A stretch of 64,000 bases of DNA from Allobosea sp. (GTDB lineage: Bacteria; Pseudomonadota; Alphaproteobacteria; Rhizobiales; Kaistiaceae): positions 62,001-126,000 of the forward strand of contig JAFKFV010000016.1 in NCBI GenBank assembly GCA_017307955.1, read 5' to 3'. Shown piece after piece: positions 43,881-52,576 of the stretch. Below the pieces are notes generated by a model. The model saw nothing but the letters and a program-made list of their open reading frames with translations. It was not told where the DNA came from and searched no databases. Positions within the stretch are counted from its first letter, which is position 1. Each line of letters starts with the position of its first letter. The translations under genes and the position numbers were made by a program.

Positions 43881-44017
43881 GTGAGCCCGACATCGGCCAG
43901 CGTCGGCTTTCCGTCCTTCGCGTGCTTTTGATAGTAGATGATGCCGCCTGCGACTGAGAAGATGGCGATGACTGCGGTCCAGAAGCCGGCCATCGCCAGC
44001 AGATGTGGAATGTCCAT
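43877..44017 (-). CDS. Micro membrane protein (46 aa)
   Basis: A 46-residue protein with one membrane helix (about 8-29, GFWTAVIAIFSVAGGIIYY) and a basic cytoplasmic tail (QKHAKDGKPTLADVG). GGGGGA is 8 bases before the ATG. It follows the FMN/3Fe-4S gene after 27 bases on the same strand and is coupled to the 30-residue ORF by ATGA. This arrangement suggests an operon encoding a soluble/membrane flavoprotein and two small membrane partners. No family recognised. Confidence 0.6.
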   Translation of the reverse strand: MDIPHLLAMAGFWTAVIAIFSVAGGIIYYQKHAKDGKPTLADVGLT

Positions 44018-44044
44018 CGGCCGATGTCCCCCGTTTCCGCCGGC

Positions 44045-45670
44045 CTATGCTGGCATGGCGTCGAAGCTCTCCGCCTGCGCCCGAGCCCAGCTCGCCTGAT
44101 AGAAGCCGGGCTCGGCCGTGGGCGCGAGCAATTCGCCCGGCTTCAGGAAGGCGTGCAGCTGCGAGAGCAGTCGGATCTCCGTCGGCGTGACGCGGCGGGC
44201 GAGATGATGCGGCCCGAGCTGGCCGGGATGACTGAGGCCGGCAGCGGCCAGCATTTCGGCAAGCGCCATCAGCGTATGACGATGGAAGGCCGCCACCCGT
44301 TCCGCCTTGTCCTCGACCACCAGCGAGCGCTGGCGAAGCGGATCCTGCGTCGCAACGCCGGTCGGGCAGCGATTGGTGTGGCAGGACAGCGACTGGATGC
44401 AACCGAGGGCGAACATGAAGCCGCGGCCCGCATTGACCCAGTCGGCGCCGATGGCGAAGCACGAGGCCATGTCGAAGGCCGAGATGACCTTGCCGGCGGC
44501 GCCGATGCGGATCCGGGTGCGGAGACCGGCGCCGACCAGCGTGTTGTGAACGAAGATGAGGCCCTCGCGCATCGGCACGCCGAGATGATCGGCGAACTCG
44601 ACCGGTGCCGCGCCCGTGCCGCCCTCGGCACCGTCGACGACGACGAAATCCGGCACGATCCCGGTCGCAAGCATCGCCTTGACGATGCTCATGAACTGCC
44701 AGGGATGGCCGATGGCGAGCTTGAAGCCGACCGGCTTGCCGCCGGAGAGCCGCCGCAGCTCCGCGATGAAATTCATCATCCCGATCGGTGTATCGAAGCT
44801 CGAATGCGACGATGGCGAGACGCAGGCCTCGCCGACCGGGATGCCCCGCACGCGCGCGATCTCGGGCGATACCTTGTCGGCCGGCAGGATGCCGCCATGG
44901 CCCGGCTTGGCACCCTGGCTGAGCTTCAGCTCGATCATCCTGATCTGCGGGCTTCGGGCACGCGCGGCGAAGGCCTCCGGATCGAAGGCGCCCGTCGCGG
45001 TGCGGCATCCGAAATAGCCGCTCGCGATCTGCCAGACGAGATCGCCGCCGCCTTCCACGTGATAGGGGCTCACGCTGCCTTCGCCGGTATCGTGTGAGAA
45101 GCCGCCGAGCTTCGCGCCCTTGTTGAGCGCGCGGATCGCCGCGGCCGACAGCGCGCCGAAGCTCATGCCCGAGATGTTGAGCACAGAGGCGTCATAAGGC
45201 TCGGCGCACTGCTCGTTGCCGATGGTCACGCGGAAGGTCGCGGGATCGGAGACGGGTTTCGGCCGCACCGAATGGCCCATGAACTCGTAGCCCTGGCCGT
45301 AGACATCGATGAGTGTGCCGAACGGGCGCTGGTCGGGCTCGCTCTTGGCCCGCTGATAGACGAGCGAGCGCTGCTCGCGCGAGAAGGGGAGCGCCTCGCG
45401 ATCGTCCTCGAACAGATATTGCCTCAGCTCCGCCCGGACGGTCTCGAACAGGTAGCGGATATGCCCGATGACCGGGTAGTTGCGCAGAAGAGCGTGCCGC
45501 CGCTGCGCGAGATCGTGAATGCCGAGCGCGCCGAGAAAGCCGAACAGCGCCAGCGCCGCATAGCCGCGCCCCGTGGTGACGACGAAGCCGAGCGCCACGA
45601 CCGCCAGCAGCAGCGACAGGGCGAAGACCGCGTGGCGTCCGAGAAATCCCCCGTCAAGCAGCCGTCTCAT
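44045..45670 (-). CDS. Stand-alone FMN-binding glutamate-synthase-domain protein
   Basis: A 541-residue protein. An N-terminal hydrophobic region (about 12-48) anchors it in the membrane; the rest is a GltB-type FMN/TIM-barrel domain with the 3Fe-4S cluster cysteines C424, C430, C435 in the typical C-x5-C-x4-C spacing (CIQSLSCHTNRC) followed by the conserved GVATQDPLRQ. It lacks the glutaminase domain and central regions of true glutamate synthase. The family is conserved but its reaction is unknown; an anchored flavo-iron-sulfur protein suggests electron transfer with the quinone pool. It lies 21 bases downstream of a hybrid kinase gene. Confidence 0.88.
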   Translation of the reverse strand: MRRLLDGGFLGRHAVFALSLLLAVVALGFVVTTGRGYAALALFGFLGALGIHDLAQRRHALLRNYPVIGHIRYLFETVRAELRQYLFEDDREALPFSREQRSLVYQRAKSEPDQRPFGTLIDVYGQGYEFMGHSVRPKPVSDPATFRVTIGNEQCAEPYDASVLNISGMSFGALSAAAIRALNKGAKLGGFSHDTGEGSVSPYHVEGGGDLVWQIASGYFGCRTATGAFDPEAFAARARSPQIRMIELKLSQGAKPGHGGILPADKVSPEIARVRGIPVGEACVSPSSHSSFDTPIGMMNFIAELRRLSGGKPVGFKLAIGHPWQFMSIVKAMLATGIVPDFVVVDGAEGGTGAAPVEFADHLGVPMREGLIFVHNTLVGAGLRTRIRIGAAGKVISAFDMASCFAIGADWVNAGRGFMFALGCIQSLSCHTNRCPTGVATQDPLRQRSLVVEDKAERVAAFHRHTLMALAEMLAAAGLSHPGQLGPHHLARRVTPTEIRLLSQLHAFLKPGELLAPTAEPGFYQASWARAQAESFDAMPA

Positions 45671-45691
45671 CTCGCACCGATCCGCAACCGG

Positions 45692-47887
45692 TCAGCCATC
45701 GATGGCGGCGCGCACGCTGACGGCGAGCTGCTCGATGGTGAAGGGCTTGCCGAGCAGCCGGACGCCGGGATCGAGCAGCCCGTTATGAACGACCGCATTT
45801 CGCGTATAGCCCGTTGTGAAGAGCACCTTGATGCCGGGACTTGCGACGCGGGCGCGATCGGAGAGTTCGCGGCCATTCACGTCGGGCATGATGATATCGG
45901 TGAAGAGCAGGTCGATCCTGGGCAGCGTCTCGATCAGCTGCATCGCCCGCTCGGCATGGTCGGCATGGAGAACGGTGTAGCCGAGTTCGCGCAGCGAATC
46001 GACGCTGAGGCGGCGCACATTGGCCTCGTCCTCGACCACCAGCACGACCTCCTCATGCGAGCCCTCGGGCCGCGCGGCGGACGCCTTGCCCGAGCGGTCG
46101 ACCTCCTGGTCGAGACCGTAATAGCGCGGCAGGTAGATCTTGATGCTCGTGCCCTGGCCGGGCTCGGAATAGATCTTCACATGGCCGCCGGACTGGCGGA
46201 CGAAACCGTAGACCTGCGAGAGGCCGAGGCCGCTGCCCTTGCCGACGCCCTTCGTGGTGAAGAAGGGCTCGAAGGCCCGCGCCACGACGTCAGGCGGCAT
46301 GCCGGTGCCCGTGTCGGTTACCGCGACCATGACATATTGCCCGGCCGGGACGTCCGAATTCGCGGCCGAGTACACACCGTCGATGCTGGTATTGGCCGTC
46401 TCGATCGTCAGCCGCCCGCCCGCCGGCATCGCATCGCGCGCGTTGACGGCCAGATTGAGCAGAGCGTTTTCGAGCTGCGCCGGATCGACATGCACCTTCC
46501 ACAGCCCCGCCGCGAGCACGGTCTCGATCCGGATCGCCTCGGTGAGCGTCCGCTGCAGCATCTCCGAGATGCCCGAGACGAAGCGGTTGGGATCGACTGT
46601 CTGCGGCGCCAGCGGCTGCTTGCGCGCGAAGGCGAGCAGGCGCTGCGTCAGCGCCGCCGCGCGGTTCGCCCCTTCTTGCGCCGCGGCTACATATTTCCCG
46701 ATGTCGTGCTCGCCGCGCTGCAGCCGCTTCTCAATGAGGCTGAGGCTGGAGACGATGATCGCCAGCATGTTGTTGAAGTCATGCGCGATGCCGCCGGTGA
46801 GCTGACCGATCGCCTCGATCTTCTGCATCTGCCGGAGCTGCGCCTCGGCGCTCTCGCGCTCGCTCATCGCGCGCAGCAGCTCGGCATTGGCGGCCTTCAG
46901 CGAGGCCTGCGACTCCCGCTCCTGCCGCGAGCCGCGGACCGCGAGCCAGGTGAGGCCGCCGAACAGGGCGATGGCGATCGCCGGCACCGGCAGGATATTG
47001 GCGAACCAGGCCTTCCACGCCGCCTCGACGGCGTCGTGAGAGATGTCGACCGTCAGATAGACCGGATGATCGCCGACCCGGCGGAAGGCGCCGAAGCGGC
47101 CCGAGCCGCCCGGCTCGGCATAGGCGCCCTCGCCCGGCATGGTCCGCACGCTCTCGGCGAGACCGGGCGGCGTCACCGGATCGCCCGCGCTCTGCGGATA
47201 GTCCGCGAGGACGGCGAGCGTCGGGGCGTGGGTGATCGTGACCCGGGCGTCATAGGGCTGGGTGATGTTCTGCCAGTAGTCGTTGAAATAAGCGAGGTCG
47301 GCGGTCACGGAGACCATGCCGCGGAAGCTGCCGTCTTCGTCCTCCATACGATTGGAGAGCAGGAAGGTCGGCCGGCCGGTGACGCGGCCGCGGATCGGCG
47401 GCCCGACGAAGATCTCGTTGACCGGTTGCCTGGCGGCCTTGAAGTTTTCCCGGTCCGCCGCGTTGGATTTCGGTGTCGGGAAGGCGAAGCTCGTGGCGCG
47501 CAATTCGCCGGTCGTGTCGTTGAGCCAGACATCCTCGATATAGGCCGTGCCGCGCGCGAGTTCGCGGAACTGTCGGGCGAGAGTCTCATCGGCGGCGATG
47601 TCGTCCCATTCGCGGCCGCGCGTCAGCGCATCGGCGCTGGCGAGCGCCGCCCGCGCCACCTCGAACAGGCGGTTGGCGTGATCGGAGAGGAAGAAGGCCT
47701 CGGTCTCCAGTTGCGCGCGGGCATCGGCGTAGCGCCGCTCATGCTCCCGCCAGGCGAGATAGGCGGTGGCCGCCAGCGTCATGACGATGCCGAGAAGGCC
47801 CATGAGGGCGACCAGCCGGGTGACGTCGAGGCGGTAGAGGGGGCGTCCGGGGCCGGAGGGAGCCAAATGTCGGTCTCGCTTTCGCAT
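45692..47887 (-). CDS. Hybrid sensor histidine kinase/response regulator
   Basis: A 731-residue membrane protein: helix at about 20-45, an extracytoplasmic sensor region (about 46-290, dCache-like; WREHERRYADARAQLETEAF near the start), second helix about 295-315, a coiled linker, H-box in GGIAHDFNNMLAIIVSSLSL, N-box NLAVNARDAMPAGG, G-boxes VTDTGTGMPPDV and GSGLGLSQVYGFV, and a C-terminal receiver with the phospho-acceptor D in LLFTDIIMPD. No output domain is fused, so it may signal to a separate regulator. Its gene lies upstream of the FMN/3Fe-4S gene on the same strand. The start 47887 lacks a clear ribosome site. Confidence 0.9.
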   Translation of the reverse strand: MRKRDRHLAPSGPGRPLYRLDVTRLVALMGLLGIVMTLAATAYLAWREHERRYADARAQLETEAFFLSDHANRLFEVARAALASADALTRGREWDDIAADETLARQFRELARGTAYIEDVWLNDTTGELRATSFAFPTPKSNAADRENFKAARQPVNEIFVGPPIRGRVTGRPTFLLSNRMEDEDGSFRGMVSVTADLAYFNDYWQNITQPYDARVTITHAPTLAVLADYPQSAGDPVTPPGLAESVRTMPGEGAYAEPGGSGRFGAFRRVGDHPVYLTVDISHDAVEAAWKAWFANILPVPAIAIALFGGLTWLAVRGSRQERESQASLKAANAELLRAMSERESAEAQLRQMQKIEAIGQLTGGIAHDFNNMLAIIVSSLSLIEKRLQRGEHDIGKYVAAAQEGANRAAALTQRLLAFARKQPLAPQTVDPNRFVSGISEMLQRTLTEAIRIETVLAAGLWKVHVDPAQLENALLNLAVNARDAMPAGGRLTIETANTSIDGVYSAANSDVPAGQYVMVAVTDTGTGMPPDVVARAFEPFFTTKGVGKGSGLGLSQVYGFVRQSGGHVKIYSEPGQGTSIKIYLPRYYGLDQEVDRSGKASAARPEGSHEEVVLVVEDEANVRRLSVDSLRELGYTVLHADHAERAMQLIETLPRIDLLFTDIIMPDVNGRELSDRARVASPGIKVLFTTGYTRNAVVHNGLLDPGVRLLGKPFTIEQLAVSVRAAIDG

Positions 47888-48053
47888 CGCAGGTGAGGGA
47901 AGCCTATACGGCGGCGCGGCGCAGCGCCACGCCCAGCTTCCGCCGCCGGCGGCGCGCCTTCGCCGGCGAAATGGCATTCGCCAACCACCCGCCGCCACGG
48001 AACGTCACGGCGGAACCTCACGGCACAAAGCAGCGTTTGTCCCCGATTGGGCG

Positions 48054-48082
48054 GTGACGGACCGGAACGAATAGAGTACACT
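48054..48082 (+). promoter_or_regulatory. Possible promoter of the osmF-type transporter
   Basis: GTGACG (48054-48059) and TACACT (48077-48082) are separated by 17 bases, 4 of 6 matches each. It lies in the 300-base divergent spacer between the hybrid kinase and the osmF-like gene, about 100 bases upstream of the latter. The rest of the spacer shows nothing specific. Confidence 0.35.
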
Positions 48083-48187
48083 TTGCGGCAGCAGGAAGAC
48101 ATCGCTTCCTGGACGGGCCGCCGCGGCGCCCTAAATCCGATTCACGACCGAGCCGGCCGTCCGGCGTTCTCTCAAGGAAACGAACCG

Positions 48188-49129
48188 ATGATCGCGATCC
48201 TCGACCGCCGTGCCCTGTTCGGCGCCGCCCTCGCCGCCCTCGTCGCCGGGGCACTCACCCCGGTCCCCGCCGCCCATGCCGCCGATCCGGTCACGGTCGG
48301 TTCCAAGATCGACACCGAGGGCGCGATCCTCGGCAACATCATCATCGACATGCTGGAAGCGAACGGCATCCCGACCGTGAACAAGGTGTCGCTCGGCAAC
48401 ACCAAGATCGTGCGCGGCGCGATCACCGCCGGCGAGATCGACGTCTATCCGGAATATACCGGCAACGGCGCCTTCTTCTTCTCGCTCGACAGCGACCCGC
48501 TCTGGAAGGACGCCAAGGCCGGCTACGACAAGGTGAAGGCGCTCGACTACGACGCCAACAAGATCGTCTGGCTGACACCGGCCCCCGCCGACAACACCTG
48601 GGTCATCGCCGTCCGCAAGGATGTCGCCGACGCCAACAACCTGAAGTCGCTCGAGGACTTCGCCAAGTGGATCAATGGCGGCGGTACCTTCAAGATCGCC
48701 GCGTCGGCCGAATTCGTCGAGAGCCCCGCCGCCCTGCCCGCCTTCCAGTCCGCCTATGGCTTCAAGCTCGGGCCGGACCAGATCGTGACGCTGGCCGGCG
48801 GCGACACGACCACCTTCATCCGCGCCGCCGCCGAGCAGACCTCGGGCGTCAACGGCTCGCTGGCCTATGGCACGGACGGCGCCCTCGCGGCGCTGGATCT
48901 CGTCGCGCTGGCCGACGACAAGAAGGTGCAGCCGGTCTATGCGCCGGCGCCAATCATCCGCGAGGCGGCGCTGAAGGACTATCCCAAGATCGCCGAGATC
49001 CTCGCGCCGGTTTTCGAGAGCCTCGACGCGGCGACGCTGCAGTCGCTCAACGCCAAGGTCTCGGTCGAGGGCCAGGACGCCGGACAGGTCGCGGCCGATT
49101 ATCTGAAGTCGAAGGGCTTCACCAAGTAA
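48188..49129 (+). CDS. osmF: Glycine-betaine-type ABC transporter substrate-binding protein (OsmF/YehZ-like)
   Basis: A 313-residue secreted binding protein of the OpuAC family: signal peptide 1-31 ending AAHAADP, then TVGSKIDTEGAILGNIIID and DVYPEYTGNGAF, typical of OsmF/OpuCC type proteins that bind betaine, choline or carnitine. AAGGAA is 8 bases upstream of the ATG. Order (SBP-permease-ATPase-permease) and lengths match E. coli yehZYXW (305/385/308/243 residues versus 313/383/315/249). The osmolyte cannot be fixed. Confidence 0.9.
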   Translation: MIAILDRRALFGAALAALVAGALTPVPAAHAADPVTVGSKIDTEGAILGNIIIDMLEANGIPTVNKVSLGNTKIVRGAITAGEIDVYPEYTGNGAFFFSLDSDPLWKDAKAGYDKVKALDYDANKIVWLTPAPADNTWVIAVRKDVADANNLKSLEDFAKWINGGGTFKIAASAEFVESPAALPAFQSAYGFKLGPDQIVTLAGGDTTTFIRAAAEQTSGVNGSLAYGTDGALAALDLVALADDKKVQPVYAPAPIIREAALKDYPKIAEILAPVFESLDAATLQSLNAKVSVEGQDAGQVAADYLKSKGFTK

Positions 49130-49138
49130 GCGGGCGAC

Positions 49139-50290
49139 GTGGTCAAAAACCCCGTCCTCCTGGTTCTCGTCGTCGCCGCGCTCGCGGCGGCGATCGTCCT
49201 TTCATTCCTCAGCCACGCACCGAACCGGCTCCTCTCAGGCCAGCCCGTTCCCTGGGGCGTCGTGCTCGAGGGCTGGCGCAGCCTCGCCTTCGCTCCGGCG
49301 CTCGTCCTCCTCGCCGGCCCATTCCTGCCGAATGGACGGATCACGCATGGCCTCGTCGCGCTGGCCGCCTCGGCGTTGATCGCCGGCATGATCTGGCTCG
49401 CCGGTGATGTCGCCCGTTCGATGGCCGACGCCGCGGCGCCGGCGGCGCGCACCTCGTTCGGCGGTGCTTTCTGGATCCTCGCCGTCATGGCCGCGCTCGC
49501 TGCCTCAGACGCGCTGCAGAAGCTGACGCGCGAGCCGGCGCTCAGGATCGGCCTCGCTCTGCTGCTTGCCGTTCCGGCGGTGTTCCTCGTCGCCGACGGC
49601 TTCATCGACGCCCTGTCGATCATGAAGGAATATGCCAACCGCCACGCGGTCTTCGCCGCGGCTGTCACGACGCATCTCGCGATCATCGCCGCCATGCTGG
49701 TGCCGACGCTCGCGATCGGCCTGCCGCTTGGCCTTCTCGTGCATCGGCGGCAGGGGCTCGGACGGCCGATCTTCGCCGTGCTCAACATCATCCAGACCGT
49801 TCCCTCCATCGCCCTGTTCGGTCTCCTGATCGCCCCGCTCGCGGCGCTGGTCGCCTTCGCTCCCGCTCTCGCCCGGCTCGGCATTTCCGGCATCGGCGTC
49901 ACGCCGGCGATCATCGCGCTGACGCTCTATTCGCTGCTGCCGATCGTCAGGAGCACCGCGGCCGGGCTCGCCGCGGTGCCGACCGCGGCGATCGAGGCGG
50001 CGCGCGGCATCGGCATGACCCGCGGCCAGATCTTCCGCGCCGTCGAAGTGCCGCTGGCGCTGCCGGTGCTGGTCGCCGGCCTCCGCGTCACCGTCGTTCA
50101 GGCGGTCGGGCTCACCGCGGTGGCGGCGCTGATCGGCGCCGGCGGGCTCGGCGCGATCATCTTCCAGGGTCTCAATGCCAGCGCCATCGACCTCGTCATG
50201 CTCGGCGTCGTGCCGCTGGTCGGCATCGCCGTGCTCGCCGATCTCGCCCTGAAGCTCGCGGGCGCCATGCTGAAAGCGAGGACCGGATGA
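49139..50290 (+). CDS. yehY: ABC transporter permease (YehY-like)
   Basis: A 383-residue permease with an extended N-terminal part of about four helices and a C-terminal binding-protein-dependent transport domain. EAA loop: [21 protein letters not shown] near residue 285. It starts with GTG at 49139, 10 bases after the binding-protein stop. In E. coli YehY has the same long N-terminal extension. It partners with the YehW-like permease. Confidence 0.9.
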   Translation: MVKNPVLLVLVVAALAAAIVLSFLSHAPNRLLSGQPVPWGVVLEGWRSLAFAPALVLLAGPFLPNGRITHGLVALAASALIAGMIWLAGDVARSMADAAAPAARTSFGGAFWILAVMAALAASDALQKLTREPALRIGLALLLAVPAVFLVADGFIDALSIMKEYANRHAVFAAAVTTHLAIIAAMLVPTLAIGLPLGLLVHRRQGLGRPIFAVLNIIQTVPSIALFGLLIAPLAALVAFAPALARLGISGIGVTPAIIALTLYSLLPIVRSTAAGLAAVPTAAIEAARGIGMTRGQIFRAVEVPLALPVLVAGLRVTVVQAVGLTAVAALIGAGGLGAIIFQGLNASAIDLVMLGVVPLVGIAVLADLALKLAGAMLKARTG

Positions 50291-51234
50291 TCCGCTTCGA
50301 ACATGTCGGCAAGGATTATGCCGGCTGGACGGCGATCGAGGACCTGTCGCTCACCGTCGAGAAGGGCGAGTTCTGCGTGCTGATCGGGCCCTCGGGCTCG
50401 GGCAAGACGACGACGCTGAAGATGATCAACCGGCTGATCGAGCATGATCGCGGGCGGATCCTCTTCGAAGGCGCCGAGATCCGCTCCTTCGCGCCGGAGG
50501 AACTGCGCCGCCGCATGGGCTATGCCATCCAGTCGATCGGCCTCTTTCCGCACTGGACGGTCGAGGAGAATATCGGCGCCGTGCCGAAGCTGCTCGGCTG
50601 GCCGCGCGCGAAGATCCGCGACCGCGTCACCGAGCTCCTCGAAATGCTGACGCTCGATCCCGAGCGCTACCGCGCGCGCTATCCCCGCCATCTCTCGGGC
50701 GGCGAGCAGCAGCGCATCGGCGTCGCGCGCGCGCTCGCTGCGAACCCCTCCGTGCTCCTGATGGACGAACCCTTCGGCGCGCTCGATCCCGTCACCCGCG
50801 ACACGCTGCAGGCCGAGATGCTGCGCATCCAGGCGGCCTCGGGCACGACGGTCGTGCTCGTCACGCACGACATCGACGAGGCGATCCGCCTTGCCAGCCG
50901 CATCGTCATCCTCGAGGGCGGCCGCATCGCTCAATCCGGCAGCCCGCGCGAGATCCTGGCGGCGCCGGCCAATGATTTCGTCGCCGATTTCGTCGGCCGG
51001 TCGGATCGCGGCCTCCGCCTCCTCGCCGCCGAGCGCGTCGGCGATCGCATGCGCCGCGGCGAGACGGCGGTGGGCGAGCCGCTCACCGTCGATGCGAGCC
51101 TGCGCGAGGCGCTGTCGCTGTTCGTCGCCCGCAATGTCGACCGCCTGCCGGTGCAGGACGGCTCCGGCGCGCTGATCGGCGCGATCCGTCTCGCCGATCT
51201 GGTGCGGCCGCCGCCATCGGAAGCAGCGCCGTGA
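50287..51234 (+). CDS. yehX: ABC transporter ATPase with C-terminal CBS domain (YehX-like)
   Basis: A 315-residue ATPase. Walker [10 protein letters not shown] (about 36-44), [20 protein letters not shown]-loop, signature [15 protein letters not shown], Walker [13 protein letters not shown] and VTHDIDEA. The C-terminal about 60 residues form one CBS-type motif ([20 protein letters not shown]) as in OpuA/YehX ATPases, where CBS domains sense ionic strength. ATGA overlap with the upstream permease and GTGA overlap with the next permease place all four in one operon. Confidence 0.92.
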   Translation: MIRFEHVGKDYAGWTAIEDLSLTVEKGEFCVLIGPSGSGKTTTLKMINRLIEHDRGRILFEGAEIRSFAPEELRRRMGYAIQSIGLFPHWTVEENIGAVPKLLGWPRAKIRDRVTELLEMLTLDPERYRARYPRHLSGGEQQRIGVARALAANPSVLLMDEPFGALDPVTRDTLQAEMLRIQAASGTTVVLVTHDIDEAIRLASRIVILEGGRIAQSGSPREILAAPANDFVADFVGRSDRGLRLLAAERVGDRMRRGETAVGEPLTVDASLREALSLFVARNVDRLPVQDGSGALIGAIRLADLVRPPPSEAAP

Positions 51235-51980
51235 GACGGATCGACCCGCTCATCCCGGCCGCGATCGCGCTGGTCGCCCTCGTGCTCGGCATGCCGGCGC
51301 TGAAGCCGCTCTTCGCCTGGATGTTTCCCGACCAGGCGCGGCCGCTCTACGAGCAGGACAGCTTCCTGTCGCTGACGCTCGACCATCTCTCGCTGGTCGG
51401 AATCTCGAGCGCCGTCTCGGTGGTGGTCGGCGTCGCGGTCGCGATCTTCGTGACGCGGCCGTCCGGACGCGCTTTCCGTCCGCTCGCCGAGACGCTGACC
51501 GCCGCCGGCCAGACCTTTCCGCCGATCGCGGTCCTCGCCATTGCCGTGCCGCTGCTCGGCTTCGGACCGCTGCCGGCGCTGATCGCGCTCGCGCTCTACG
51601 GCCTCCTGCCCGTGACCGAAGCGACGGTCGCGGGCATCGAGCAGGTTCCGGCCGGTGTGCGCGAGGCGGCGCGCGGCATCGGCATGAGCCCCACGGGCAT
51701 CCTCGCGAGAGTCGAACTGCCGCTCGCCGCTCCGGTCATCGTCGCCGGCATCCGCACCTCGGTGATCATCAATATCGGCACGGCGGCGATCGCCTCGACC
51801 GTCGGCGTCAAGACGCTGGGCCTGCCGATCATCGTCGGTCTCAGCGGCTTCAACACCGCCTATGTGCTGCAGGGGGCGCTCGTCGTCGGGCTCCTCGCCG
51901 CGGTCGTCGACCTCGCCTTCGACCGGCTCGGCGGCTTCCTCGGCCGCTGGAATCGCGATCGCGTCGCCAAAACCGCCTGA
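51231..51980 (+). CDS. yehW: ABC transporter permease (YehW-like)
   Basis: A 249-residue permease with six helices and EAA loop [21 protein letters not shown] near residue 142. GTG start overlaps the ATPase stop by 4 bases. It is last gene of the osmF-type operon; the 126 bases behind it hold no recognisable terminator. The same EAARGIGM start in both permeases shows they are paralogues. Confidence 0.9.
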   Translation: MRRIDPLIPAAIALVALVLGMPALKPLFAWMFPDQARPLYEQDSFLSLTLDHLSLVGISSAVSVVVGVAVAIFVTRPSGRAFRPLAETLTAAGQTFPPIAVLAIAVPLLGFGPLPALIALALYGLLPVTEATVAGIEQVPAGVREAARGIGMSPTGILARVELPLAAPVIVAGIRTSVIINIGTAAIASTVGVKTLGLPIIVGLSGFNTAYVLQGALVVGLLAAVVDLAFDRLGGFLGRWNRDRVAKTA

Positions 51981-52106
51981 GAGGTGCAATTTCGGCGTCG
52001 AATATCAGCGCGAGCGGTGGCACACTCGCGGCCATCCGCGGAACCCCGAGGACTGAATGGCGTTTGAAAACGCCAGCGCTGCAGCCGACGAAAGAGGAGA
52101 GAGCCC

Positions 52107-52559
52107 ATGCCAGGCGGTAGAGACGAGGCGATCCGAATCCGGGCTTACGAGATCTGGCTGGCCGAGGGTCAGCCGCATGGCCGCGACTGGGACCACTGGG
52201 TGATGGCGGCAGCCGAAGTCGAGGGCGTGCCGGCCGACGCGAAGCCGGCGAAGAAGGCCGCTGGCAAGAAGGCCGATACGAAGGCCGCGAAGACCGAGAC
52301 CGCCAAGCCCGCCAAGGCGAAGGCGGCTCCGGCCAAGAAAACCGCTGCCAAGACCGAGGCCGCTTCGACCGACGCCGTGAAGGCGGCGCCGAAGACGCGC
52401 GGCAAGGCCAAGGCGGCGCCCTCGGAAGCTCCGACCGAGGAGGCGGCATCCGCGCCGGCCGAGGCGACCGCCGCTGCCGAGGCAGCGCCCGAGGGCGGAA
52501 GCGCCGAGGCTCCGGCCGCCGCGCCGAAGAAGCCGCGCGCCAGCAAGGCGAAGGCCTGA
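52107..52559 (+). CDS. DUF2934 protein with histone-H1-like Lys/Ala tail
   Basis: A 150-residue protein. Residues 1-40 are the DUF2934 motif (EAIRIRAYEIWLAEGQPHGRDWDHW); the remaining 110 residues are a low-complexity tail of repeated KKA, AAK and AKP units, like the C-terminal domain of histone H1 and bacterial HctB/AlgP-like proteins. The tail suggests DNA or RNA binding or condensation. GAGGAGAG is upstream. It lies alone between the osmF operon and dctD. A tail of this type often varies in length between strains. Confidence 0.82.
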   Translation: MPGGRDEAIRIRAYEIWLAEGQPHGRDWDHWVMAAAEVEGVPADAKPAKKAAGKKADTKAAKTETAKPAKAKAAPAKKTAAKTEAASTDAVKAAPKTRGKAKAAPSEAPTEEAASAPAEATAAAEAAPEGGSAEAPAAAPKKPRASKAKA

Positions 52560-52576
52560 CAAGAAGCCGGCGGCGT

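Noticed and set aside
45272..47896. An 874-codon plus-strand frame opposite the hybrid kinase
   Set aside because: Antisense of a well-supported kinase with H-box and receiver; no domain in the plus-strand translation.
52005..52562. A 185-codon Leu/Gly/Arg-rich minus-strand frame opposite the DUF2934 gene
   Set aside because: It mirrors the Lys/Ala repeats of the real gene, which has a good ribosome site and a known domain.
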